Shown piece by piece: positions 17,282 through 25,881 of a stretch of 64,000 nt of DNA. The notes beneath the pieces are model-generated. The model made no database searches. It was not told the origin of the DNA and saw only the letters and a list, made by a program, of their open reading frames with translations. This DNA is from Noviherbaspirillum malthae (GTDB lineage: Bacteria > Pseudomonadota > Gammaproteobacteria > Burkholderiales > Burkholderiaceae_D): positions 558,001-622,000 of the forward strand of contig NZ_JACYXF010000001.1 in the NCBI RefSeq assembly GCF_015352985.1. The letters run 5' to 3'. The position numbers and the translations under genes are program-made. Numbering within the stretch: the first letter of the stretch is position 1; each line of letters begins with the position of its first letter.

Positions 17282-17363
17282 GATATGCCTTGATGCAATG
17301 CCGGAGAAATGCGGCAGGTAAGTCCATGGACCCCGGCACCGCAGCGGAGTTCAGCGCTTGCTG

Positions 17364-18137
17364 TCAGCGCGGATGCGGTACGGGATGGCCGGAAACAAGT
17401 TTTGTGGCGGGGACCACCGGCCTGCTCTTGCCGGATGCCAATGCATCTTGGAATGCGTCCACCACCGCATTGCGCATTTCCTGCCAATGCCGGCCGCGCA
17501 TGACGACATGCTTCTGATTGATTTCCAGTTCGATGCCGAGATAGCTGTCGCCGGAAAAGCGCCGGCGCAGATGGACGGTGAAACCGTCGGCGGTGCCGCT
17601 GTAGGGGTAATTCATGCGGGTGCGCAGGCCATGCGCGCGCACTTGCAGCGCGGTGCGCCAGTCCCGGCACAGCGCCGCTTCGCCCTCGCGCGCCGGATCG
17701 TAAAGCAGGCCGATATCGGTATGGCGCACCTCGCCGTCGAGCTCGGGCGTAAAGCTGTGGCAGGAGAGGTGGATCACCCTCGCGCCGCCGGCAACGGCTT
17801 GGGCGATGCGCGTCTCGACCTTGGTGCGGTAGGGCAGGTAGTAGCGGCGCAGGATTTCCTCCCGCAGGTCCGGCGGGGCGACGCGCGTGGCTTCCGAGTA
17901 CAGCCTGGGATGGCCTTGCGAGCGATTGAGATCGATGAGCAGCCGGCTTACCGTGGAGGCCACCAGCGGGCATGCCAGCGCGGCTGACATGTCGCGCGCC
18001 ATGCGCAGCGCGCCGGCATCGTAGCCGCGATGGGTGCGCAGCAGCGCTTCATGGCCGCGGAAGAATTCCTCGTAGCGCGAAGGAATGCGGTTGCCGCCAT
18101 GCTCGCAGGTGATAAGGAGAAAGTCGGAGCGTTTCAA
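17364..18137 (-). CDS. N-formylglutamate amidohydrolase-like zinc hydrolase
   Basis: 257 residues. The FGase signature 'ITCEHGGNRIP' is at residues 9-19, followed by 'HRGYDAGA', 'SRLLIDLNRS', 'VIHLSCHSFTP' (metal-side His) and 'DIGLLYDP'. Known members cut N-formyl-L-glutamate in histidine breakdown; no hut genes are here, so another N-acyl or amide substrate is likely. I place the start at TTG 18137: its TTGA overlaps the stop of the GCS2 gene by four bases, and no ATG lies in frame nearby. It is the last of four overlapping genes. Confidence 0.88.
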   Translation of the reverse strand: MKRSDFLLITCEHGGNRIPSRYEEFFRGHEALLRTHRGYDAGALRMARDMSAALACPLVASTVSRLLIDLNRSQGHPRLYSEATRVAPPDLREEILRRYYLPYRTKVETRIAQAVAGGARVIHLSCHSFTPELDGEVRHTDIGLLYDPAREGEAALCRDWRTALQVRAHGLRTRMNYPYSGTADGFTVHLRRRFSGDSYLGIELEINQKHVVMRGRHWQEMRNAVVDAFQDALASGKSRPVVPATKLVSGHPVPHPR

Positions 18138-19483
18138 GATGATGCCGTCGATGTCGCCGATGCTGTATCGGGTGCCTTGGCCGGAACTTCGTCCGGCCGG
18201 AACATCCTGCCTTCCTGCAGGCAGTCGCACAAGTGCGAATACACCGCGTGCAGGCGCTGCGGCGAAGCGCCGCCCGCCGCGCGCAGGATGCGCCGCGCCA
18301 GCGGACCTTCCCGTAATATGGTCTGAAGCGGATCGCTCCATGCGTGCCATGAATCCCTGCCGTCGCGCTCCGGCGAATCGGCGGCCCCGGCGTCGTATTC
18401 GCCGTCCGTCATCCGCCCGATCAGGTGCCGCCACAGTTCGCCGGCGCTGCACCCGTGGCCCGGGTAGCCCATGAGCCGCAGGTAGGCGGGCTGCTCGATG
18501 ACAGCCTGCTCCGCATCGCGGGTGCAGGCGCGCAATATTCCGGCAAGCGCCTCGGTCGGGATGGCCTGCTGTTCGGCCAGCGTCGGCGCGTCGTAGAGCC
18601 GGCGTACCGCATCCATCGTGGCTGCAGCGATTGCGAGGTCGGCATGCGGGCATTCCTGGGTATCGATCACGCGGATCTCGATGGCATTGCGGTCGAAGCG
18701 GGCGATGGCGCCGCGCGAATTGAGCCATTCATGCTGCAATATGCCGTCCGGGTCGTGCGGCGCGATGTCGCGGTACATCGGGGCGAGGATGCGCTGCTCG
18801 TATTCGGCGCGGCTGTTCACGGTTTCCGGCACCACCATGCCGGCGATCGAGGGAATGCCGTCGGCGTTGCCGGCATACACCTGCATGCGGAAGTCGGCCG
18901 CCTCCGCGATCCGGCCATCGGCCAGCGGCGAACTTGCCGCCAGTGCCGGCAGGATGGGCAGCACCAGCCGTATCGCCGCATGCAGGCGGGCGAACTCCGC
19001 GTCATCGGCGAAGGGCAGGTTCACATGCATGCTTTGCAGGTTGGCCCAGCCGTGGCTGCGGCTGTCGAAGATGCGGTCGTAGATCCGGTAGATGGCTTCA
19101 TTGTCATGCGGCCACAGCCGCGTTTCCGTCAGCGGGTTCATCCATGGATGCATCGCCCCCGGCATCAGCCGCGCCTGCATGGCGGCCAGCCTGCGGTTGA
19201 TCTCCCGCACTTCCTCCTGGAATGCGGCATGCAGCGGGACGAGCGAAGCGGACGGCTCCCGGTTCTTGATCTCGATGACGTGCAGCACCAGTTCATTGGA
19301 CCAGCCCATGATGCCGCGCTCGACTTCATTGCCGCCGTCGCCGTCTCTCAGCAGTTGGTCGGCAATCGGCAGCACCGACAGCGTGTCGCGCCGGACGATC
19401 ATGTATTCGAGTTCGATGCCGCAGCCCGCGAAGGCATGCAGCGGTTGTAGCGGTTGTGGTGTTGGCGGCGCGTCGTCGCTCAT
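18134..19483 (-). CDS. GCS2-type carboxylate-amine ligase
   Basis: 449 residues of the glutamate-cysteine ligase family 2 fold. 'AGCGIELEYMIVRR' is the first metal-binding strand, 'NELVLHVIEIKN' the second, 'LQSMHVNLPF' the third and 'NAIEIRVIDTQECP' the last acidic motif. These enzymes join an amine to a carboxylate using ATP. Members in amidoligase clusters probably make gamma-glutamyl-like or other peptide bonds. Cysteine synthesis or glutathione context is absent. Both ends overlap neighbours by four bases. Length is above the usual 370-380, with an added C-terminal region containing 'HLCDCLQEG'. Confidence 0.87.
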   Translation of the reverse strand: MSDDAPPTPQPLQPLHAFAGCGIELEYMIVRRDTLSVLPIADQLLRDGDGGNEVERGIMGWSNELVLHVIEIKNREPSASLVPLHAAFQEEVREINRRLAAMQARLMPGAMHPWMNPLTETRLWPHDNEAIYRIYDRIFDSRSHGWANLQSMHVNLPFADDAEFARLHAAIRLVLPILPALAASSPLADGRIAEAADFRMQVYAGNADGIPSIAGMVVPETVNSRAEYEQRILAPMYRDIAPHDPDGILQHEWLNSRGAIARFDRNAIEIRVIDTQECPHADLAIAAATMDAVRRLYDAPTLAEQQAIPTEALAGILRACTRDAEQAVIEQPAYLRLMGYPGHGCSAGELWRHLIGRMTDGEYDAGAADSPERDGRDSWHAWSDPLQTILREGPLARRILRAAGGASPQRLHAVYSHLCDCLQEGRMFRPDEVPAKAPDTASATSTASS

Positions 19484-20943
19484 GAGTTCGGGTTTCCTTT
19501 GCTGGCTTCGATGCGCTTGCGGAAGACGCCCATGATTTCGCGGTACAGCGCATCGCTCAGCACCGCATCTTCGTTGCCGGCATCGACATTCGGGTTGTCG
19601 TTGATTTCGATGACGTAGACCTGGTTGCCGACCTGCTTGAGATCGACGCCGTAGAAGCCGTCGCCGATGAGGTTGGCGGCCTGCACCGCGATCCTCACCA
19701 CATCGTCCGGCGCCTCGCCGACCGACAGCGCTTCGGTGCGGCCTTCGCTGGTGCGCTGCTGCTCATGCTTGATGATCTGCCAGTGGCCGGGCGCCATGTA
19801 GTACTTGCAGACGAACAGCGGGCGCCGGTCGAGCACGCCGACGCGCCAGTCGAACTCGGTCGGCAGGTATTCCTGGGCGAGCACCAGTTCCGACTGCCGC
19901 AGCAGTTCACCGACTTCGGACTGCAATTCCTCTTCCGATTCGACCTTGACGACGCCCAGCGAGAAGGCACCGTCGGGCTGCTTGAGTATGCACGGCAGGC
20001 CGAGCGTGGAAACGATCTGGCCCACGTTGCCCTTGTGAACCATCATGTGCTTCGGCGTGGGGATGTGATGCCGGGTCAGCAGTTCATTCAGGTAGATCTT
20101 GTTGGTGCAGCGCAAGATGGAATCCGGATCGTCGATGACCACCAGACCCGCCGCGCTGGCCTGGCGCGAAATGCGGTAGGTGTAATGATCGACGTTGGTG
20201 GTGTCGCGGATGAAGAGTGCGTCGAAATCCGCGATGCGCGCCGTGTCCCTGGGTGTGAGCAGTTCGGCCCGCATGCCCAGAAGCTCGGCCGCTTCGCAGA
20301 ACTTGCGCATTGCCTCGGCATTGGAAGGCGCTTCCGGCCGCGCGGGATCGTGCAGGATGGCCAGCGCCGGCTTGCGTGCCGCCGTATCGCTGCGGATTTT
20401 GTGTTCCCTCAGATGGCTGACTGCCGCCTGCGCTGCCAGTTCTCGGTGATGCAGCGGGATGTCGCGTATGCTGCCGCCGACCACGCTGCACAGGCGCCAG
20501 GCGTCGTCCAGGCGTTCGAAGCGGGCATGCAGCACCGGCGCACGCAGCAGCCTGAACAGCTGTTCGCAGAGATGCCCATGGCGGCCGTCCGCATCCTGGC
20601 CGAAATAGATATTGAGGTCGACCACGTCCGCGGCGTCACGGGCGAAGGAGCAGTCGATCAGGTTGCCCAGCCGCTCGGTGATTTCCCGCACCAGCGTGTC
20701 GGACTGCAGATCCTTCATCGCCTCGGCATCGGGCAGCGGCTGGTGGCCGCGCGCTTCGGCCAGCAGCGACACATAGTAGCCTTCACTTTGGTAACGGTAG
20801 GAACGGCAGAGATTGAAAACTTTGGCGGAATGGATATCGCCGTAGGCGGGGTCGAGCAGATAGGTTTGCGCGGGGACGACGGTGACGCCGGGGATGTCGC
20901 TGGGCCAATCCTGGGGCTGGCTGACGACAAAGAGAATGTTCAT
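19480..20943 (-). CDS. RimK-like ATP-grasp ligase with N-terminal RLAN-like domain
   Basis: 487 residues. Residues 1 to about 165 form an alpha/beta domain ('NILFVVSQPQDWPSDIPG', 'VFNLCRSYRYQSEGYYVSLL') that matches my memory of the RLAN domain found before RimK-like ligases. The ATP-grasp domain follows: 'LLTRHHIPTPKHM' enters it, 'ILKQPDGAFSLGVVKV' holds the ATP lysine, 'FYGVDLKQ' and 'VIEINDNPNVDAG' the metal ligands. RimK adds glutamates to a protein C-terminus. The start at 20943 overlaps the peptidase stop. Confidence 0.88.
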   Translation of the reverse strand: MNILFVVSQPQDWPSDIPGVTVVPAQTYLLDPAYGDIHSAKVFNLCRSYRYQSEGYYVSLLAEARGHQPLPDAEAMKDLQSDTLVREITERLGNLIDCSFARDAADVVDLNIYFGQDADGRHGHLCEQLFRLLRAPVLHARFERLDDAWRLCSVVGGSIRDIPLHHRELAAQAAVSHLREHKIRSDTAARKPALAILHDPARPEAPSNAEAMRKFCEAAELLGMRAELLTPRDTARIADFDALFIRDTTNVDHYTYRISRQASAAGLVVIDDPDSILRCTNKIYLNELLTRHHIPTPKHMMVHKGNVGQIVSTLGLPCILKQPDGAFSLGVVKVESEEELQSEVGELLRQSELVLAQEYLPTEFDWRVGVLDRRPLFVCKYYMAPGHWQIIKHEQQRTSEGRTEALSVGEAPDDVVRIAVQAANLIGDGFYGVDLKQVGNQVYVIEINDNPNVDAGNEDAVLSDALYREIMGVFRKRIEASKGNPNS

Positions 20944-21716
20944 GGTACTTCCTGTCGCGGCACGCACCGCGGGTGGATGATCAGCAGGTTGGCGTCATGC
21001 GTGACGATGCCCAGCAGGATGGCATTGACGACGCGGTCCACGCTCAGCCAGTAAGCCTGTGCGCTGTCGTAGGGATTCTGCTGATAGGGGTCCACCACGA
21101 ATACCTTGCGGCGCTCGCGGTCGTAACCGCCGATGATCACGAAATGCCCGGAGGGCAGGCCGCGCACGTCGTCTGGCGTGTCGTCGGGACCGAATTCACG
21201 CGCGGCGCGGTACAGGTAGGTGGAGCTGAGGCCGGTGATGATCGGCATTCTGCGGCGCAGGATGCCGCGGATCAGGTAACGCGTCAGGTCGACCAGGCGC
21301 AGCCTTCCGCCCAGTTTGAGGAATTCGAGATAGCCGTTGGTCGCGTGCTGCAGGCGGTAGTCCATCTTGTGCTCGCGCTGGCGCTGCAAGCGCTCGGCGA
21401 TATCGACGCCGGGCTCGGTGAACCAGACCGGATCGAATACGTTCAGGTTATAGGTATAAATGGTGGCCTTGTAGCCCTTGCGCAGCGCATCGCAGGCAAG
21501 AAATACCGCGAAGGTACCGCCATGCTCGAGCTTCCCGGTGCGCTGGATCACGTTCTGCAGCGGCTCGTTGTCGCCCCAGTAGCGGTACACCGCATGCAGG
21601 CAGGTGGGGCCGCAGGTGGTTTCGTCCGGCTGGGGCAGGATACGGACAGGCAGCTGCAGCAGGTCCGGCGATTCCGAAACGCGGCTCCGCAGATCTTGGT
21701 TGGTATCGGCATGCAT
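20940..21716 (-). CDS. C39-like papain-fold cysteine peptidase
   Basis: 258 residues. The catalytic set is visible: 'PQPDETTCGPTCL' with Cys35, 'LPSGHFVIIGGYDR' with His191 and 'VFVVDPYQ' with Asp209; Gln29 could fill the oxyanion hole. Related domains remove leaders from bacteriocin precursors, but this copy is a lone soluble protein without an ABC exporter or signal peptide. It is the first gene of the four-gene amidoligase operon. A plausible role is trimming a substrate or releasing the product. An insertion at 100-160 is helical and basic. Confidence 0.87.
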   Translation of the reverse strand: MHADTNQDLRSRVSESPDLLQLPVRILPQPDETTCGPTCLHAVYRYWGDNEPLQNVIQRTGKLEHGGTFAVFLACDALRKGYKATIYTYNLNVFDPVWFTEPGVDIAERLQRQREHKMDYRLQHATNGYLEFLKLGGRLRLVDLTRYLIRGILRRRMPIITGLSSTYLYRAAREFGPDDTPDDVRGLPSGHFVIIGGYDRERRKVFVVDPYQQNPYDSAQAYWLSVDRVVNAILLGIVTHDANLLIIHPRCVPRQEVP

Positions 21717-21923
21717 CGTGTCGCCCTGTTTCCGTCGGTTGCCCAGTAAGAGTCGTATAGCATTTTCGGTGCCAGTCGCATGCCCATAATGGACCAGGCA
21801 ACCGGTGTTTCAAGTGACGCATCGGAGAGACAAAAGTTTCGCAATGCCTAGCGTATCGGCACGAATGATGCATGACACGGCGGCTTTGCCGCTTCGACGC
21901 AATAATGATCGGGAGACCGTACC

Positions 21924-22637
21924 GTGAACATGATCAGACATTGTTCCATCCTTCCCGCCGTGCTGGCTGCAGCCTTGCCCTTCGTTTCCAATGCGCAGCT
22001 TGTATCGCCGCCCGGTGCTGCGGAAGGAACGCCCATCACCGCACCCGCCTTGCCGCCGGGCAGCGCCGAACTGTCTTCCGGCGGCGTCAATGCGACGCGC
22101 TCGGAAGCGGGGGTCGAACTCGAAGCGGAGCGATTCCCCTCATCGCCGGCCGAGCGCCTCAAGCCGGTCATGCGCAACGACATCACCTATCTCTGCGGCG
22201 GAGTGGGCGACGAAGAGTCCGCCTACATGAAGTCAGAGGCGTCTTCCTATGATCTGATGCTGACCTTCGCCGCACGCAACGGCGCCTATCTGGCCGACGT
22301 CGGCGTCGAGATTGCCGACGCCGGCGGCAAGCGGCTGCTGCAGGCGCGCTGCGACTCGCCGATGATGCTGGTGGACCTGCCGCGCGCGGGCAACTACCGC
22401 ATCCGCGCCGATGCCGGCGGACAGGTGATCAGCCGCAGCGTGAAGGTCAATGCCGGCCGCAAGACCGGGCAGCATCTCGCAACCGCCGTGCTGACCTGGC
22501 CGCGGCAGGCTGCTGAAAAGGCTTCGGGCCGGCAGACGGCCAGCGGAAGCCGCGGAAGCATTGGAAGCAGCGGAGCCCGTGGAAACGCAGGTACTGCAGC
22601 GACGGGCGGTAACGGAGGGGAACGCGGAATGCGCTGA
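21924..22637 (+). CDS. Secreted protein with carboxypeptidase-regulatory-like beta domain
   Basis: 237 residues. A signal peptide ends near 'PFVSNAQL'. Residues 85-180 form a beta-rich unit ('YDLMLTFAARNGAYLADVGVEI', in parts 'LADVGVEIADAGGKRLLQ' and 'LPRAGNYRIRADAGGQ') that resembles the peptidase-M14 regulatory-type domain. The tail is Gly/Ser/Ala-rich, low complexity. The GTG at 21924 has GGGAGA seven bases upstream and is preferred over ATG 21930. It is divergent from the amidoligase operon. Function unknown. Confidence 0.72.
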   Translation: MNMIRHCSILPAVLAAALPFVSNAQLVSPPGAAEGTPITAPALPPGSAELSSGGVNATRSEAGVELEAERFPSSPAERLKPVMRNDITYLCGGVGDEESAYMKSEASSYDLMLTFAARNGAYLADVGVEIADAGGKRLLQARCDSPMMLVDLPRAGNYRIRADAGGQVISRSVKVNAGRKTGQHLATAVLTWPRQAAEKASGRQTASGSRGSIGSSGARGNAGTAATGGNGGERGMR

Positions 22638-22734
22638 TGATTTATCGCAGGGGAAGCGGAAAGCCGCATCCGGCGTGAACACGCAGCGGCTCAAGCGGCT
22701 CGACAGTCGTTCAAGCAAACTGCGCCACAAGCGC

Positions 22735-22774
22735 AAAAGGCAGGTGTGGCCCGAGCAGCCACGCCTGCCTTTTG
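22735..22774. terminator. Bidirectional terminator hairpin
   Basis: AAAAGGCAGGTGTGG pairs with CCACGCCTGCCTTTT (one G-T pair) around a 9-base loop; it lies between the convergent secreted-protein and entericidin genes. Confidence 0.85.
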
Positions 22775-22806
22775 CATTGCCTGAGCGATGACTCAGGAAT
22801 CGGGAA

Positions 22807-22944
22807 TTACTTGTTGCGCTCAGCCGAACCCTGGATCTTTTCGCCGCCGCGCTCAACGTCACGACCAAAGCCGGACATGGTGTTGCAAGCTGTCAAACCA
22901 ACGGTAACGATCAAGACGCTCAGTACGGAGATGATTTTTTTCAT
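22807..22944 (-). CDS. Entericidin A/B family lipoprotein
   Basis: 45 residues, too short for usual ORF cut-offs. The signal peptide ends in lipobox 'LTAC', and the mature part 'NTMSGFGRDVERGGEKIQG' in two halves matches the entericidin core (G.D.ERGGE.I). Entericidins are small membrane lipoproteins linked to a stress-related toxin/antidote pair in enterics; in betaproteobacteria they often occur singly, as here. AAAGGA lies eight bases before the start. No paired second entericidin gene is visible. Confidence 0.9.
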   Translation of the reverse strand: MKKIISVLSVLIVTVGLTACNTMSGFGRDVERGGEKIQGSAERNK

Positions 22945-23239
22945 GATTTATTTCCTTTCAGGTTAACGGGGTAAAACAGGTTTTTAAAACGCTGCAATGA
23001 TCATGCCTATGTTTTGGTTTGGCATGTTTCCCTGCAACACCGACTGCCAGCGTCGCGTTCCTTCTCTCCCTGTATTGCGTGTGATGTCGGCTTCGAAGGA
23101 ACATGGCACTTGCCCGGGTTATTGACTGCGGCCTTGCATCTGCATGCCTGCCGAAACTGAGAGTCTTCCGGATATGTCCGCGTTCGAAATATTGTTCACG
23201 GTCAAATCCGGCCGGCCGCCGCAGCCAGTCTGCGCCGCT
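22945..23239. other. Upstream region of the entericidin gene
   Basis: About 295 bases lying between the entericidin start and the end of the DUF883 gene. It contains the leader of entericidin on the minus strand; I see no further gene and no clear promoter. Confidence 0.5.
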
Positions 23240-23671
23240 TCAGCGGCGCTTGAACAGCAGGCCAAGCAGCAGACCGGTGCCGACTGCCACGGCGACCGAT
23301 TGCATCGGCTTGTCCTTTACAAACGTGCTCGTGGTCTCCACGCCGCGGTTGAGCTGCCGTCCGGCTTCATTGGCGATGCCTTTTGCGGCATAGCGCATGG
23401 TGCTGAACTTGGTCATGAGCTGCGCATGCGCTTGCGCCAGTTCTTCATCGGAAAGACTGGCGGACCGGTTGACCAGTGCATCCAGGTCGCTTTTGAGACT
23501 GGAGAGTTCGGTACGCAGCGAGGCGGCCGAACGCGGGTTGCCGCTGCTGGTGCCGGCCATGGTGTCGACGCTGCTGACGACTCCGCCGCTCACACCGTTG
23601 GTGTCAGTGCGTGAATAAGTTGCGCCTGCCGGACGATCGCTGCCGGTGGCCGAAGTGGAATTGGTATCCAT
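23240..23671 (-). CDS. DUF883 (ElaB/YqjD-like) membrane-anchored protein
   Basis: 143 residues. A Ser/Thr/Gly-rich start precedes a helical region ('LRTELSSLKSDLDALVNRSA') and the C-terminal 'FVKDKPMQSVAVAVGTGLLL' membrane helix ending 'GLLFKRR'. This is the ElaB/YqjD/DUF883 pattern; such tail-anchored proteins bind ribosomes and appear in stationary phase. AAGGA lies seven bases upstream of ATG 23671; the much longer frame upstream is not supported. Confidence 0.88.
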   Translation of the reverse strand: MDTNSTSATGSDRPAGATYSRTDTNGVSGGVVSSVDTMAGTSSGNPRSAASLRTELSSLKSDLDALVNRSASLSDEELAQAHAQLMTKFSTMRYAAKGIANEAGRQLNRGVETTSTFVKDKPMQSVAVAVGTGLLLGLLFKRR

Positions 23672-24108
23672 GTTCTGTTCCTTGACGAAGTTCTTCTCGA
23701 TGCGCTGGCGCATCCCACCCAGGCTGTCGCAGCACGATCCTGCATCAATATGCGGCGCAGCCGGTCGTTGCCATTCTTGCGTGGCGTGTTGCCGACTATT
23801 CAGCAAATGCTGTGCCATGCGTTCATCTATCCGGTGTTGAAGGCCAAGCGCATGAAAGCAAAAGGAATTGCAGGAAGGAACGGTATTGATTGCCAAAAGG
23901 CATTCCAAATTTTGCACAAAATGAATGTAAGTATTGCAACCTTGTTTCTTGCAAATCTTTTCGTCATTTCCCGTTTGCAATGCCCGCCGCGCAGAAGCAG
24001 ACAAAGCGCTTGCTGCAATTGCCTTAAGGAAACATAATTTGCTTGTCCGCCGATTGAGGGCGGATCCATGTACGAATCGGATCAGCAAGTCAGCAAAGGA
24101 AGGTTTCC
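23672..24108. other. Intergenic region between divergent DUF883 and pilU genes
   Basis: About 437 bases. Both genes must have their promoters here, but I see no clean -35/-10 pair. Part of it (23850-24050) is noticeably richer in A and T than the flanks. No RNA gene seen. Confidence 0.5.
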
Positions 24109-25287
24109 ATGTCGAATTTCGGAAACGACGAAGCACGCAGCTACATGCATCAGCTGCTCAAGGTCATGCACCAGCAGGGCGGGTCGGATCTGTTCATCTC
24201 GTCGGACTTCCCGCCGAGCATGAAGCACCAGGGCGCGATGAAGCCGCTGAGCCAGCAGAAGCTGACCGGCGAGATCACGCGCAAGCTGGCGCTGTCGCTC
24301 ATGAACGACAAGCAGCGGCAGGAGTTCGACACCGAGCTCGAATGCAATTTCGCCATCTCGCTGCCCAACGTCTGCCGCTTCCGCGTCAATGTCTTCGTGC
24401 AGCAGCAGCAGGTGGGTATGGTGATCCGCACCATCGCAGCCGAAATCCCGAACTTCGAGAAGCTGCAGCTGCCCGAGGTGCTCAAGGACGTGATCATGAC
24501 CAAGCGCGGTCTGGTGCTGGTAGTAGGCGGCACCGGCTCGGGCAAGTCGACCACGCTGGCGGCGATGATCGACCACCGCAATGCGAGTTCGTCAGGCCAC
24601 ATCATCACCGTTGAAGACCCGGTCGAGTATGTTCACAAGAACAAGTCCTGCCTCATCACGCATCGGGAAGTCGGGGTCGATACGCTGTCCTGGCATCACG
24701 CCCTGAAGAACACGCTGCGCCAGGCGCCGGACGTGATCCTGATCGGCGAGATCCGCGACACCGAGACCATGGAGCATGCAATCGCCTTCGCCGAGACCGG
24801 GCATCTCTGCCTCGGCACCCTGCATGCGAACAATGCCAACCAGACCATCGACCGCATCATCAACTTCTTCCCGGAAGAGCGGCGCAGCCAGCTGCTGGGC
24901 GACCTGTCTTCCAACCTGCGCGCGATCGTGTCGCAGCGCCTGGTGCGTACCGAGGACGGCAAGGGCAGGCGGGCGGCCATCGAGATCCTGCTCAACACGC
25001 CGACCATCGCCGAGCAGATCCTCAAGGGCCAGTTCCATGCGATCAAGGAAACCATGGCGAAATCCAGGGAACTCGGCATGCGCACTTTCGACCAGGCCTT
25101 GTTCGATCTCTACAATGCCGGGCACATCGGCTACGACGAGGCGATCCGCAATGCCGATTCGGCCAATGAACTGCGGCTGCAGATCAAGCTGCGCGCCAAC
25201 CGCGGCAAGCCGGGAGAGGCTTCGGAGTTCAACCTGGCCATCGACGAGGAGGAAGAAAAGGAAGGCGCAGCGGAAGAGAAGAAATAA
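24109..25287 (+). CDS. pilU: PilU, type IV pilus retraction ATPase
   Basis: 392 residues. PilT/PilU architecture: N-terminal PAS-like domain (1-105), Walker A 'GGTGSGKST' at 140-148, Asp box 'HIITVEDPVEYVH', Walker B 'VILIGEIRDTETM' and His box 'GHLCLGTLHANN'. 'NANQTIDRIINFFPEERR' and the long charged tail ending 'DEEEEKEGAAEEKK' fit PilU rather than PilT, which has a shorter end. PilU helps PilT depolymerise the pilus at the inner membrane. pilT, usually upstream, is not in this position. Confidence 0.88.
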   Translation: MSNFGNDEARSYMHQLLKVMHQQGGSDLFISSDFPPSMKHQGAMKPLSQQKLTGEITRKLALSLMNDKQRQEFDTELECNFAISLPNVCRFRVNVFVQQQQVGMVIRTIAAEIPNFEKLQLPEVLKDVIMTKRGLVLVVGGTGSGKSTTLAAMIDHRNASSSGHIITVEDPVEYVHKNKSCLITHREVGVDTLSWHHALKNTLRQAPDVILIGEIRDTETMEHAIAFAETGHLCLGTLHANNANQTIDRIINFFPEERRSQLLGDLSSNLRAIVSQRLVRTEDGKGRRAAIEILLNTPTIAEQILKGQFHAIKETMAKSRELGMRTFDQALFDLYNAGHIGYDEAIRNADSANELRLQIKLRANRGKPGEASEFNLAIDEEEEKEGAAEEKK

Positions 25288-25491
25288 GAAATGAAGGTCT
25301 TGCCGGAGCGGGACGGCACGCATCGCGGAATCCCGAGCCGTTTGAAAAATGAAATGGAAGCGATGGCAAGGATGGCAAGGACGAGGCGCATGTCGATTTC
25401 GTCCAACACATTGTCCATTGCAATATGAGCCTGCGCCGCGCCGTCCGGCCATATTGGTTAAGATAGCGGTCGTTTATCCAGTCCCACTTCT

Positions 25492-25881
25492 ATGACTACA
25501 GATTCCAATTCCATCCTGGTCGTCGAGGATGACGAGCATATCGGCCAGGTGCTCAAGTTTCTGCTGGAGCGCCAGGGCTATCGGGTCAGCCTCTTCAATG
25601 AAGGTCTCGCCGCGCGCGACGGCATCGAAGCCGCCGCCGAGATTCCCTGTCTGATCCTGTTCGACGTCATGCTGCCGTATATCGACGGCTTCGAACTGGT
25701 GAAGATCGTCCGCGCCAAGGCGGGCTGGGAATCGGTCCCTATCGTCATGCTCACCGCCAAGACCATGGAACAGGACATCGTGCGGGCGCTCGACGCCGGC
25801 GCCAACGATTATGTCGTCAAGCCTTTCCAGCCCAATGAACTGCTGGCGCGCATCCGCCGCTTCCTGAAAGGCAAGGCATGA
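25492..25881 (+). CDS. Single-domain response regulator receiver
   Basis: 129 residues, a receiver domain only. Acidic pocket Asp13/Asp14, phospho-acceptor Asp58 in 'LILFDVMLPY', Thr in 'VMLTAKT' and Lys in 'YVVKPFQPNEL'. The absence of an output domain implies action by protein contact. Its stop overlaps the YaiO start (ATGA), so it is the first gene of the polysaccharide-like operon and may control export or synthesis directly. No kinase gene is adjacent; the nearest is at 31310. Confidence 0.92.
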   Translation: MTTDSNSILVVEDDEHIGQVLKFLLERQGYRVSLFNEGLAARDGIEAAAEIPCLILFDVMLPYIDGFELVKIVRAKAGWESVPIVMLTAKTMEQDIVRALDAGANDYVVKPFQPNELLARIRRFLKGKA

